NCBI RefSeq assembly: GCF_000298295.1
Contig: NZ_AMGM01000009.1
Location: forward strand, 1-64,000
Length of the DNA stretch: 64,000 nucleotides
Direction of reading: 5' to 3'
Source of the DNA: Cecembia lonarensis LW9
Lineage (GTDB): Bacteria; Bacteroidota; Bacteroidia; Cytophagales; Cyclobacteriaceae
Shown here: positions 46,962 through 56,008 of the stretch, one piece after another
Numbering within the stretch: position 1 is the stretch's first letter
Layout of the letters: each line of letters starts with the position of its first letter
Notes under the pieces: generated by a model
Database searches by the model: none
Told to the model about the DNA's origin: nothing
What the model saw: the letters and a program-made list of their open reading frames with translations, nothing else
Program-made: the position numbers and the translations under genes

Positions 46962-47975
46962 TTAATTTGAAATAGAAATTTTTGTACTTGGATTGATTAA
47001 GGCTTTGAATACAGCTAATGCTTTACCGGAATGAAGAGAAATTTCTGCTTTTTCAATAGCTTCTGCAAAAGACAATTGTTTATCAGCTGTAGTCAAAGCT
47101 GCCGCTGCATTCGCAATCACAACGGCATTTTGCTCCTTAGAACCTTGTCCTGTTAATATCTGTTCAAAAATCTTTGCGGAAGCATCAACAGTCTTCCCTC
47201 CTGCGATACTTTTTGCCTGTATTAGCGGTAATCCTATAGATTCAGGACTGTATAATTTCTCTCCATCATTGGAAATCATCTTAAAATCGCCTGTAAGGGA
47301 AATCTCATCATAACCATCTAGGGCATGAAGGATACTGAATCTCCCCTCCTGATCCTGATACAGGTAAGCATAGAGTCTTGCCAACTCCAAGCTGAACACA
47401 CCTACCAATTGCTTCTTTGGGAAACTAGGATTGACCATAGGGCCCAACATATTGAAAAAAGTTTTTACGCCCAGTTCCTTACGAATGGGGGCCACATTTT
47501 TCATAGCAGGGTGAAATAAAGGTGCATGCAGAAAACAAATGCCAGCCTCATCCAGACTCTTCCTGATCTTACCGATATCATTCGTGAATTCATAGCCGAA
47601 ATATGCCAGAAGATTGGAAGACCCACATATAGATGATACCCCTGTATTCCCATGTTTGGCTACTGCCTGACTTGCTCCTGCCACAATAAAAGATGCCAAT
47701 GTTGAGATGTTAAACGTATCCTTCCCATCCCCTCCAGTACCACAAAGGTCTATGGCATCATATTCTGGAATATCGACCGGAATACACAATTCCAACATAG
47801 CCTGCCGGAAACCTGAAAGTTCTTCTACTGTAATACTACGCATCAGGTACACTGTAAGAAAGGCCGCAATCTGACTTGGGTTATACCCACCTGTGGCAAT
47901 ATTTTTCAACACCTCTCTGGCCTGTTCTTTGGAAAGGGTTCTATGCTCTATCAAATGATTTAATATCTCTTTCAT
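46962..47975 (-). CDS. trpD: Anthranilate phosphoribosyltransferase
   Basis: 337 residues. PRPP-binding CGTGGDGKDTFNIST and AVAKHGNTGVSSICGSSN are typical. Bacterial standalone form, not fused to TrpG. Overlaps trpG by 4 bp (ATGA), so it is translated in tandem. Confidence 0.97.
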   Translation of the reverse strand: MKEILNHLIEHRTLSKEQAREVLKNIATGGYNPSQIAAFLTVYLMRSITVEELSGFRQAMLELCIPVDIPEYDAIDLCGTGGDGKDTFNISTLASFIVAGASQAVAKHGNTGVSSICGSSNLLAYFGYEFTNDIGKIRKSLDEAGICFLHAPLFHPAMKNVAPIRKELGVKTFFNMLGPMVNPSFPKKQLVGVFSLELARLYAYLYQDQEGRFSILHALDGYDEISLTGDFKMISNDGEKLYSPESIGLPLIQAKSIAGGKTVDASAKIFEQILTGQGSKEQNAVVIANAAAALTTADKQLSFAEAIEKAEISLHSGKALAVFKALINPSTKISISN

Positions 47976-48562
47976 AATTTCTCAATGCTTACATGCACAG
48001 GGACCAACCAATTTCGGATCATCCGTACACCATGTTCTGTCAAAATCGATTCCGGATGAAACTGTAATCCCCTGATCGCATAATCCCTATGCCTGACACC
48101 CATGATCTGTTGATCAGGTGTTCTTGCTATTACTTCCAATTCACCCGGAAGGGTCTGCTCATCAATTACCCAAGAATGGTAGCGGCCAACGGTAAACCAC
48201 TCCTGTAAGCCTTCAAAAAGCAAATCTTTTTCGATTTTTACTTCTGAGGCGACACCATGCACTACCTCAGATAAGTTCATAAGACTGGCACCAAAAGCTT
48301 CCCCTATAGCCTGATGTCCCAGACAGACCCCCAGAATATCCTTAGAAGAACCATATGCTTGGATTAACTTCGGCATAATGCCTGCTTCTGAGGGAATTCC
48401 CGGACCGGGAGAAAGTAAGATTTTATCATACTTTTCCACCGCTGCCAAATTGATCTTATCATTCCGAAAAATGTCCATCTGAGCACCAAAACCAAGCTGC
48501 CGGATAATATACACCAGGTTATAGGTGAAGGAATCATAATTATCTAAAACCAGTATTTTCAT
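47972..48562 (-). CDS. trpG: Anthranilate synthase glutamine amidotransferase component
   Basis: Class I glutaminase of 196 residues: LDNYDSFTYNLV, LSPGPGIP, nucleophile Cys in GVCLGHQAIGEAFG, and the His-Glu pair in FHPESIL. Pairs with TrpE upstream (42 bp). No paralogous pabA is seen here, so it could also serve aminodeoxychorismate synthase. Confidence 0.96.
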   Translation of the reverse strand: MKILVLDNYDSFTYNLVYIIRQLGFGAQMDIFRNDKINLAAVEKYDKILLSPGPGIPSEAGIMPKLIQAYGSSKDILGVCLGHQAIGEAFGASLMNLSEVVHGVASEVKIEKDLLFEGLQEWFTVGRYHSWVIDEQTLPGELEVIARTPDQQIMGVRHRDYAIRGLQFHPESILTEHGVRMIRNWLVPVHVSIEKL

Positions 48563-48604
48563 TGTTCTGAATTCTAATTACACTTTCTTGGACTTTGAAG
48601 CTTT

Positions 48605-50011
48605 TTATATGGTTTCTGCTGCTTTTAGGGCTACTCTTAATGCCTCCAGTTTATTGGAAACCTCTTGAAGCTCTGAAGCGATAGCGGACTTTGCTACTAC
48701 ACCTGCTCCTGCCTGATAACGCAATTCATTACCTTCTGACACAAAGGACCTGATTAAGATGGCATGATTAAAATCACCGTTGAAACCTAAAAAGCCGATG
48801 GCGCCTCCATAAAACTTCCTAGCTACATTTTCCAACTCATCAATCAACTGCATAGCCCTGTATTTGGGAGCCCCAGATAGCGTACCTGCCGGAAAGGTAT
48901 CTGCGACCAATTGAAGAGGGTTCGAGCTTTCGGGTAATGTTCCGGTCACTTTGGACACCAGATGAATCACATGTGAATAGTATTGGATTTCTTTAAAAAC
49001 CTCCACTTCTACTTTTTCAGAGGTTCTACTCAAATCATTTCTAGCCAAATCCACTAACATGACATGCTCTGAATTTTCTTTGGGATCATCATATAACTTC
49101 ATAGCTAAAGCCGCATCGGCTTGGTCATTTCCGGTTCTTTTGAATGTACCTGCAATGGGATAAATGGTGGCTTTATTGTTTTTTACCACAATTTGGGCTT
49201 CAGGGGAGCTGCCAAATACTTTATAGGAACCATAGTCAAAATAGAAAAGATAAGGAGAAGGGTTGACAGAACGTAAAGATCTGTAGACATTGAATTCATC
49301 TCCTTTAAATTTCGTGGTAAATCTTCTAGAAAGGACGATCTGAAAAACATCACCACGGAAACAGTGTTCCTGACCCTTTTTCAAAATATCCAAAAATTCT
49401 TCATCGGTATAGTTAGAATATTCTTCCGCTACCAGTCTGAATGAATAATTAGGAATATTTTTACTATTTAATATGGTTTCTATCTCTGTCAACATCCCTG
49501 CCTGCTCATTGCCTTCTACTTGATGTTCAAAAAGGTACATTTCATTTTTAAAATGATCTACCACAATTACATGCCTGTAGACCGCATAATGCATTGTAGG
49601 GATATCATCAGAGCTTGACTTCGTTAAAGAAATGTCTTCAAAATTAGCTACGGCATCATACTGGGTGTAACCAAACAAACCATTGCTGATGAATTTATGT
49701 TTGCCGTTATTATCTTGAAATTTATTGGCGAAATCACGTAATGCATCGATTAATTTATTCTCTTTCCCCACTTCATACCGAAGTATCTGCCCATCGGGGA
49801 GCAACTCTTTGACCTTACCTTCTTGAAAGGAAAAAGAAGCCATTGGATTAAAACAAATGTATGAGTAACTGTTTTCCTGGCCATGATAATCCGAACTCTC
49901 CAACAGAATGGGATTGGCAAAACGATCCCTTACCTGTAGATAAACACTAACTGGAGTTATGGTGTCAGCCAATAACTTTTTAAAAGATGTTTTGATATAA
50001 TACTTTTTCAT
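48605..50011 (-). CDS. trpE: Anthranilate synthase component I
   Basis: Chorismate to anthranilate; 468 residues. The N-terminal regulatory domain keeps the LLESSD motif that binds Trp, so feedback inhibition is expected. Catalytic chorismate domain: FQIVLSRRF, AGTLSGAPKYRA, GGAIGFLGFNG and RYQAGAGVVAKS. First structural gene of the trp operon, directly behind the attenuator terminator. Confidence 0.97.
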   Translation of the reverse strand: MKKYYIKTSFKKLLADTITPVSVYLQVRDRFANPILLESSDYHGQENSYSYICFNPMASFSFQEGKVKELLPDGQILRYEVGKENKLIDALRDFANKFQDNNGKHKFISNGLFGYTQYDAVANFEDISLTKSSSDDIPTMHYAVYRHVIVVDHFKNEMYLFEHQVEGNEQAGMLTEIETILNSKNIPNYSFRLVAEEYSNYTDEEFLDILKKGQEHCFRGDVFQIVLSRRFTTKFKGDEFNVYRSLRSVNPSPYLFYFDYGSYKVFGSSPEAQIVVKNNKATIYPIAGTFKRTGNDQADAALAMKLYDDPKENSEHVMLVDLARNDLSRTSEKVEVEVFKEIQYYSHVIHLVSKVTGTLPESSNPLQLVADTFPAGTLSGAPKYRAMQLIDELENVARKFYGGAIGFLGFNGDFNHAILIRSFVSEGNELRYQAGAGVVAKSAIASELQEVSNKLEALRVALKAAETI

Positions 50012-50030
50012 GATTTGGGGTTATAAAACA

Positions 50031-50063
50031 AAAAGGCTTGCGGGAAAAACCAGCAAGCCTTTT
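50031..50063 (-). terminator. trp attenuator terminator
   Basis: Minus strand AAAAGGCTTGC and GCAAGCCTTTT pair perfectly (11 bp) around an 11-nt loop and run into T residues, 20 bp before the trpE ATG and 30 bp after the leader peptide stop. This is the conditional terminator of the operon. Confidence 0.93.
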
Positions 50064-50093
50064 AAGAATTTTCTTTATATATCAGGCAATAGC

Positions 50094-50159
50094 TTATTGT
50101 TCCTCCCTGGATTGAGAAGTCAAATGCCACCACCAATATTTTGCCTGAATTGTATTCAT
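50094..50159 (-). CDS. trpL: trp operon leader peptide with three Trp codons
   Basis: A 21-codon reading frame beginning MNTIQAKY, then three consecutive TGG codons (residues 9-11) and ending SREEQ. Codons 4-7 (T CAG GCA A) are complementary over 8 bp to TTGCCTGA just after the stop, giving a 1:2 hairpin; the terminator half-sites follow. When charged tRNA-Trp is scarce, a ribosome stalled on the Trp codons would cover region 1 and release region 2. This is the classical layout of trp attenuation. The peptide itself has no other expected role. Confidence 0.92.
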   Translation of the reverse strand: MNTIQAKYWWWHLTSQSREEQ

Positions 50160-50171
50160 CTTAATCTTCCG

Positions 50172-50202
50172 CAAATTTAGAAACTCATTTTTAGTATCAA
50201 AA
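50172..50202 (-). promoter_or_regulatory. trp operon promoter (Bacteroidota type)
   Basis: Minus strand -33 element TTTTG (50198-50202) and -7 box TAAATTTG (50172-50179), 18 bp apart. The start would fall about 6-8 nt before the leader ATG. Confidence 0.75.
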
Positions 50203-50387
50203 CAAAATTAATCGTTTTTTGAAAAGTGCTTAATGAATGGAGAGTAGCTTTAACATATCATTAAAATCTCATATACATCATGTGCCCTTTCATTGATCAA
50301 AATACCGCATTAAACAACATTATCATGTTGAAAAAAAATTTCTCTGGATAAACCCAATCAAGTATGCGCATCAAAAATAAAATAAAC

Positions 50388-50395
50388 TAACTTTG
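50388..50395 (+). promoter_or_regulatory. Possible -7 box for the small acidic protein gene
   Basis: TAACTTTG fits TAnnTTTG 10 bp before the ATG. The predicted start would leave a very short leader. No convincing -33 element; tentative. The rest of the 246-bp region between trpL and this gene shows nothing else recognisable. Confidence 0.35.
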
Positions 50396-50405
50396 ATGAG
50401 CAAAA

Positions 50406-50645
50406 ATGGAACTTATGAAAAGCTTACCACAGTATTTTAAGAGAGTTTTTGATGACTACCAGGTTTTGGTAAAGGTGAACCCTGATGATTTCTCAGGAAC
50501 AGAATTGATAATCCATCCAGATGGTAAGGTTGAAAAAACAGAAATGGAATTCGATGAGGAAATTTTTGAGGATTTGGAAGTGGATGAATTCTTGAATTGC
50601 AGCCCTTTAGAATTCAATTTACACCTTGCTAAAGCCGGCGATTAA
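50406..50645 (+). CDS. Small acidic conserved hypothetical protein (79 aa)
   Basis: Soluble and highly acidic: LPQYFKRVFDDYQ, then strands IIHPDGKVEKTEMEFDEEIFEDLEVDEF. No Cys pair or known motif. ATG at 50406 or, three codons later, 50415. It ends 2 bp before the convergent deacetylase-like gene. Coding by composition and promoter context; function unknown. Confidence 0.68.
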   Translation: MELMKSLPQYFKRVFDDYQVLVKVNPDDFSGTELIIHPDGKVEKTEMEFDEEIFEDLEVDEFLNCSPLEFNLHLAKAGD

Positions 50646-50647
50646 AC

Positions 50648-51433
50648 TCATTGATCGTCATTCTCCTTCAGCAATTCCTCAAGAGCAACAATTTTATAGC
50701 CTTTGACCTGAAGTCCATCAATGAGATGGGGAAGGTGCTTGTAGAATTTATCAGTTCTATTTTGACCCACACCTATATGGCTCAATAAAATAAACCCATT
50801 CAACCCATTATCAGCCTCTTTTTCATAGTCATAAATACTTCGCATAATATCCTGAGAGTTTATGTAATTGGGCATTGATGGATCGGTATAATCTGCATGT
50901 GACCGTGTCCCGGGGGTGAAATTGATCAATTGGGCACCAAATTCGGAAGCCCATTCGCTTATGGTTATATTATACCATTCATATGGAGGTAAAAAATAAG
51001 CAGCCTGCTCCAGTGTAAGCCCAAATCTTTCCAGTTCCTGATAATTATTATCTAAATCAAGAAAAAACTTCTCTTTATCGATCAATAGCATTTCCCTATC
51101 TTCCCAAGTACAATAAAGCAGGTGTTTATCAGAATGAGGACCAACATAATGACCATCAGTGATCATTTTGTGAATAATCGATTTAAAATCAGGGTTTCTA
51201 AGAAAATCGCCGGTCAGAAAAAACGCCCCCGGTACTTCTTTTTCTTCCAAGACCTTCAGTATTTCTTCCCCACCCTCTGCATGGTCATGTCCCGTAAATA
51301 CCAAAGCAATTTTTTTTAAAGAGATATCTCCTCGTATTATTGCGCCATGGCTCAGTTCAAATTGGCTGTAACAGTTCAAAGATAAACTGAGAAAAATCAT
51401 GGCAAAGACAGGCATAGAATAAAATTTCACCAT
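50648..51433 (-). CDS. Polysaccharide deacetylase-like protein, exported
   Basis: NodB-type (CE4) fold, about 261 residues, with a Sec signal ending NCYSQ. Motif 2, the metal His pair, is kept as GPHSDKH, and the third motif is FLPPYEWYN. Motif 1, normally TFDDG, is FTGHDHAEGG: the region is altered although one Asp and a His remain, and a later LLSHIGVG supplies the motif 5 His. Activity on chitin-like or peptidoglycan substrates is therefore uncertain. The ATG at 51433 is chosen since it directly precedes the signal. Confidence 0.8.
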   Translation of the reverse strand: MVKFYSMPVFAMIFLSLSLNCYSQFELSHGAIIRGDISLKKIALVFTGHDHAEGGEEILKVLEEKEVPGAFFLTGDFLRNPDFKSIIHKMITDGHYVGPHSDKHLLYCTWEDREMLLIDKEKFFLDLDNNYQELERFGLTLEQAAYFLPPYEWYNITISEWASEFGAQLINFTPGTRSHADYTDPSMPNYINSQDIMRSIYDYEKEADNGLNGFILLSHIGVGQNRTDKFYKHLPHLIDGLQVKGYKIVALEELLKENDDQ

Positions 51434-51610
51434 TTTTAAGAAAACCAAAACAAAGGTTATTTGAATTCGAAATTAATATACTTCCAAAAAAATTTTTATC
51501 AAAAAAAACATTTGATAGGCAAAATTACTTTCTTTTTCAAACCTTTTTGATAGTTTAATGTCTTGAAGCAATCAATGAATACATTATTTCTCTCTTAATC
51601 ACTTTATTCC

Positions 51611-52735
51611 ATGATATTAGGAATTCTCAAAGAACCTCAGGATGAATCCAGAGTAGCTTTTTTACCTGAAGCTGTAAAAACCCTCCAAACTTGGAATGTA
51701 ACAGTATGGGTAGAAAAAGGTGCAGGGACTAAAGCCTATGCAGCTGATGAGATTTATCAATCATCAGGCGCAGAGATAGTCAGTAGAAAAGAGCTCCTAT
51801 CTAAGGCTGATTTAATTATAGGCATCCAACCCATCAGTGAAGAGGAGATTTCTTCTATGAAACCTGATGCTGTTTTAATGGGGCAATTGAATGCTTTGTT
51901 TAACCCAAAGCTCACCAACTATTTAATAGACAATAACCGCAGCGCATTCAGTATGGAATTGGTTCCCAGAACCACGAGGGCCCAGGCGATGGATGTACTT
52001 TCTTCTATGGCAACTGTCACAGGATATAAAGCAGTACTGATGGCTGCTGATTTACTGCCTAGATTCTTTCCAATGTTCATGACTGCTGCAGGAAGTATTA
52101 CACCAGCCAGAGTCTTGATATTAGGTGCAGGCGTGGCAGGCTTACAGGCCATCGCAACTGCTAAAAGGTTAGGGGCTACAGTATTCGCTTTTGATGTACG
52201 TCAGGCAGCAAAAGAGGAAGTCTTATCCTTGGGTGCAAAATTTGTGGATGTAGAGGGTGCCAAAGAAGATAAAGGTGCAGGAGGATATGCCGTGGAACAA
52301 ACGGAAGAATACCTCCAAAAACAAAAAGACACCATACATGAGCATGCAATTAAAGCAGATGTGATCATCACAACTGCCCAAATTCCCGGAAGAAAAGCCC
52401 CTTTGCTAGTAGAGGAAAGAACCGTCAGGAATATGAAGCCTGGGGCTGTGATCATTGATCTGGCAGCTTCTTCTGGAGGAAATTGTGCCCTCTCTGAACC
52501 GGATAAAACCATAGACATTAACGGGGTCCGAATTGTAGGCGTTGGTAACCTAGCAGCCCAAATGCCACAAGACGCCAGTAAAATGTATGGGAAAAATTAT
52601 CTGAATTTCCTTAAATTAATCATCAAAGAGGGAGAGCTTAACCTCAATTTTGAAGATGATATTGTTACGGGAACTTGTGTCTGCCATAAAGGAAAACCAG
52701 TGAGCCCCCGTATCATTCAAATCAAAACAAATTAA
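51611..52735 (+). CDS. pntAA: NAD(P) transhydrogenase subunit alpha part 1 (dI)
   Basis: 374-residue NAD-binding domain I of proton-translocating transhydrogenase. Opens MILGILKEPQDESRVAFLPE; nucleotide fold LILGAGVAGLQAIATAKRLGATVFAFDVR-like segment; DVIITTAQIPGRKAP. Three-polypeptide form as in Rhodospirillum. The next gene starts 2 bp downstream, so the pnt genes are one operon. Confidence 0.96.
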   Translation: MILGILKEPQDESRVAFLPEAVKTLQTWNVTVWVEKGAGTKAYAADEIYQSSGAEIVSRKELLSKADLIIGIQPISEEEISSMKPDAVLMGQLNALFNPKLTNYLIDNNRSAFSMELVPRTTRAQAMDVLSSMATVTGYKAVLMAADLLPRFFPMFMTAAGSITPARVLILGAGVAGLQAIATAKRLGATVFAFDVRQAAKEEVLSLGAKFVDVEGAKEDKGAGGYAVEQTEEYLQKQKDTIHEHAIKADVIITTAQIPGRKAPLLVEERTVRNMKPGAVIIDLAASSGGNCALSEPDKTIDINGVRIVGVGNLAAQMPQDASKMYGKNYLNFLKLIIKEGELNLNFEDDIVTGTCVCHKGKPVSPRIIQIKTN

Positions 52736-52737
52736 TC

Positions 52738-53055
52738 ATGGAAGATATATTAAGCTATTTAGGAGACAACATGGAAATGATTTACTTCCTTGTTTTAGCC
52801 ATCTTACTTGGTGTTGAAGTCATTTCAAATGTACCGGCCATCCTTCATACTCCTCTAATGTCGGGAGCCAATGCCATACACGGTGTGGTCGTGGTCGGAG
52901 CTATTATCGTGATGTTGCAGGCGGCTCCTGATAACTACCTGGCACTTTCTGTGGGATTTCTTGCAGTCATTGTAGGAACCCTCAATGTGATCGGAGGATT
53001 TGTGGTCACTGATAGAATGTTAGAAATGTTTAAGAAAAAGCCTAAGAAATCATGA
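52738..53055 (+). CDS. pntAB: NAD(P) transhydrogenase subunit alpha part 2 (dII, membrane)
   Basis: 105 residues, three to four hydrophobic helices (IYFLVLAILLGVEVISNVPAILH, GVVVVGAIIVML, LALSVGFLAVIVGTLNVIGG). It forms the alpha-side proton channel domain. Overlaps pntB by 4 bp (ATGA). Confidence 0.95.
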   Translation: MEDILSYLGDNMEMIYFLVLAILLGVEVISNVPAILHTPLMSGANAIHGVVVVGAIIVMLQAAPDNYLALSVGFLAVIVGTLNVIGGFVVTDRMLEMFKKKPKKS

Positions 53056-54452
53056 GTCTGAATCTTTTGGAAATAAGTTATCTGATAGCATCCCTCACTT
53101 TCATTATAGGGTTAAAAATGCTAAGCCACCCTGATTCAGCCAGAAAGGGAAACCTCATAGCTGCTGTTGGCATGCTCATTGCCATTGTGGCAACCCTGAC
53201 CATATTTCAGGATTTTGATGAGGATAAAATTTTAAATTATGGACTGATCTTTAGCGGGCTGATTGTCGGGACAGTCATTGGAACAGTGATGGCCAAAAAA
53301 GTCCAAATGACCGCCATGCCCCAGATGGTTTCCTTCTTCAACGGTATGGGAGGGGCCTGTGCGGCCTTAATTGCGATTATCGAATATCAGCACCACCAAC
53401 ATAGTACAGTGACCGGATTTGATGGAGAGTTACTGGTAATGCTTTTGGGACTTTTGATAGGTTCAGTTTCCTTCTCAGGATCCATGATTGCTTATGGCAA
53501 ACTGGAGGGTAAAATCAAAGATAAGATATTGCCCATGAACCAAGCAATCAATATGATCCTTCTTGGTGCCATCATCGTTTTGATCATCTATCAACTATTT
53601 GCTGAAAGTACCCCATTGGAATTTTACATTCTCTTAGGACTTGCTTTGGTCTATGGGGTTTTGTTTGTCATGCCCATTGGAGGTGCAGACATGCCGGTAG
53701 TAATCTCTTTATTGAACTCTTTTACAGGGATGGCTGCTGCATTCGGAGGGTTCCTTTATGACAACAAAGCTATGTTAACCGGTGGTATATTAGTGGGTTC
53801 AGCAGGCACCATTTTGACCATATTGATGTGTAATGCCATGAATCGTTCACTTACCAATGTGCTCTTAGGGGCATTTGGAGCGGCTTCGACAGGAGGTGCA
53901 AAAAGTCAATCCGGAGATCAGACGGTAAGGGAAATTTCCATTTCTGATACCGCAGTATTGTTATCCTATTCACAAAATGTTGTCATAGTACCAGGTTATG
54001 GTCTTGCTGTAGCTCAAGCCCAACACACTTGCCATGAGTTAGAAAAACTTTTGGAAGAAAAAGGGGTGGAAGTGAATTATGCCATTCATCCCGTGGCAGG
54101 AAGAATGCCAGGCCATATGAATGTTCTTTTGGCTGAGGCAGATGTGCCGTATGAAAGATTACAGGAGATGGAAGAAATCAACCCCAAATTAGCCAATGCA
54201 GATGTGGTAGTAGTCATAGGTGCCAATGATGTGGTAAACCCGGCTGCAAAAAATGACCCCTCCTCTCCTATTTACGGTATGCCAATTCTAGAGGTAGATC
54301 AAGCAAAAAACATCATCATACTCAAAAGAGGAATGAGTGCAGGGTATGCTGGTATTGAAAATGAATTGTTTTTCTTTCCCAAAACAAGGATGTTGTTCGG
54401 AGATGCTAAGGATTCCTTACAAAAATTGACTGCTGAGGTAAAAAATGTGTAA
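53052..54452 (+). CDS. pntB: NAD(P) transhydrogenase subunit beta
   Basis: 466 residues: membrane domain (about 1-270) with many helices, and C-terminal NADP-binding dIII with NVVIVPGYGLAVAQAQH, HPVAGRMPGHMNVLLAEADVPYE and VVVIGANDVVNPAA. Couples proton entry to NADPH formation from NADH. Last pnt gene; terminator follows about 70 bp on. Confidence 0.97.
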   Translation: MSLNLLEISYLIASLTFIIGLKMLSHPDSARKGNLIAAVGMLIAIVATLTIFQDFDEDKILNYGLIFSGLIVGTVIGTVMAKKVQMTAMPQMVSFFNGMGGACAALIAIIEYQHHQHSTVTGFDGELLVMLLGLLIGSVSFSGSMIAYGKLEGKIKDKILPMNQAINMILLGAIIVLIIYQLFAESTPLEFYILLGLALVYGVLFVMPIGGADMPVVISLLNSFTGMAAAFGGFLYDNKAMLTGGILVGSAGTILTILMCNAMNRSLTNVLLGAFGAASTGGAKSQSGDQTVREISISDTAVLLSYSQNVVIVPGYGLAVAQAQHTCHELEKLLEEKGVEVNYAIHPVAGRMPGHMNVLLAEADVPYERLQEMEEINPKLANADVVVVIGANDVVNPAAKNDPSSPIYGMPILEVDQAKNIIILKRGMSAGYAGIENELFFFPKTRMLFGDAKDSLQKLTAEVKNV

Positions 54453-54520
54453 ACCAGCAAATCCAATAGGTGATTTCTGACAAAATTCCTTGGTTTTAAA
54501 CCTGAATTAAAAAAGAAATA

Positions 54521-54547
54521 AAAAAGGGCCCGATTATGGCCCTTTTT
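54521..54547 (+). terminator. Intrinsic terminator after pntB
   Basis: AAAAAGGGCC pairs with GGCCCTTTTT (perfect 10 bp, 7-nt loop) with a T-rich tail. Confidence 0.9.
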
Positions 54548-54605
54548 ATTTTTAAATTTACCTAGAATCCTTCAAAGGACTGATTAGGAAGTAAATCAAG
54601 ACCCC

Positions 54606-55949
54606 ATGCATCAGAAATTTATCATCATTGTATTTTCACTCCTATCATCAAATTTTTTATTTGCCCAAAACTCCTTTATCGGAATTCAAAATAGCCATCG
54701 AAAAAGTATGCATAGCATATTGATGAATCCGGCTGAAATCGGCAACTTAGGGAAAAAAGTGGAGGTTAACTTTTTCTCAGTTCAAGGCAGTGTTTCAAAC
54801 AATATCCTTTCGTTCCAAGATGTAATAAATAATCCGGATGACATCCTTGATTTTACCTTTCAAAGGGCTAATGGGCCCGTTAACTTAAGAACCAATGTCG
54901 AAATAGTAGGTCCATCAGTAGGCTTCAAATGGAAGCGTTGGGGATTTGGTATTACAAGCCAATCCTTTGCCAGCGGCCATATCATAGATTTAGACCCAAA
55001 ATTAGGTGAATCCATCAGCTCTGAACGTCTGGAAAATTCATTTAATACATTTGGTATTAATAGTCCTTATAATCAGAGAATCAATTTGTCAGGATGGACT
55101 GAACTTGGATTCACTGCAGGATTGGAAATATTTCAGCTTGCCGCACACAGTATTTCGGTAGGTAGCACATTCAAACTTCTATTCCCTTATTTTTATACCA
55201 ATGTTGGTTTAGATAGAATCAATGGCACACTGATTCAAGAAAATGATGAATTTTATCTTACAAACACTATTGGAAGTGCCTATTTTTCATATTCCAATGA
55301 TTTGGTGGACAACAACAACTTAACTTTCTCAGCCAGTCCCTTTAATTTCAGTAACCTCAATGGTTTAGGCTTAGACCTTGGGGCAAATTATAAATGGCAA
55401 GATCAGAATGTAACAAAAATCAATGCAGGTTTGACGATCAGAAATATAGGAGGTATGACATTGGGTGCTAATCAGACCAACACAACTTACAACGTCAATA
55501 TCCCAGGCAATGAAAGGTTTAGATTAGACAACCTGGGGGGTAATTTAGATGATATAGAAAGACAAATTGTCGAAAGTGGTTATTTTGCTTTAGAAAGACA
55601 GGAAGAAGGTTTGAGGGCAGCACTTCCGACCTTAATAGCTGCCTATGGAGAAATACGTTTAAGTAAATTATTTTACCTGAGTCTATATGGACAACAGAAA
55701 TTTGGCAGTACAAATCGTGATGAACAGTTAATTGCCCAAAACCTATTGGCAATAACTCCAAGATTAATGTTGGGGAATTTTGAAATTTACTCTCCTTGGA
55801 TCAGTTATGAAGTTGCAGGAATTACCGGTGGATTAGGGTTAAGGTTTGGAGGCTTATTCATAGGCAGCCATTCGGTTCTTACGGGTTTGATTTCAGATAC
55901 CAAACAGGCAGACATCCATGCTGGATTTAGCTGGGGGTTTGGCCGGTAA
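54606..55949 (+). CDS. DUF5723 family predicted outer-membrane protein
   Basis: 447 residues with a Sec signal (IIIVFSLLSSNFLFAQ). The mature part starts SFIGIQNSHRKSMHSILMNPAEIGN, typical of Bacteroidota DUF5723/PorV-like proteins (NPA motif), followed by strands SVGFKWKRWGFGI, YFSYSND and YKWQDQNVTKINAGLTIRNIGG. The barrel ends LISDTKQADIHAGFSWGFGR. Possible involvement in surface assembly; the exact role is unknown. Between the pnt operon and proC. Confidence 0.83.
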   Translation: MHQKFIIIVFSLLSSNFLFAQNSFIGIQNSHRKSMHSILMNPAEIGNLGKKVEVNFFSVQGSVSNNILSFQDVINNPDDILDFTFQRANGPVNLRTNVEIVGPSVGFKWKRWGFGITSQSFASGHIIDLDPKLGESISSERLENSFNTFGINSPYNQRINLSGWTELGFTAGLEIFQLAAHSISVGSTFKLLFPYFYTNVGLDRINGTLIQENDEFYLTNTIGSAYFSYSNDLVDNNNLTFSASPFNFSNLNGLGLDLGANYKWQDQNVTKINAGLTIRNIGGMTLGANQTNTTYNVNIPGNERFRLDNLGGNLDDIERQIVESGYFALERQEEGLRAALPTLIAAYGEIRLSKLFYLSLYGQQKFGSTNRDEQLIAQNLLAITPRLMLGNFEIYSPWISYEVAGITGGLGLRFGGLFIGSHSVLTGLISDTKQADIHAGFSWGFGR

Positions 55950-56008
55950 TATTTTAGCTGCCCTTGAAGCACTTTGAATTATACTTATCAATTATTTATC
56001 TAGAAAGC

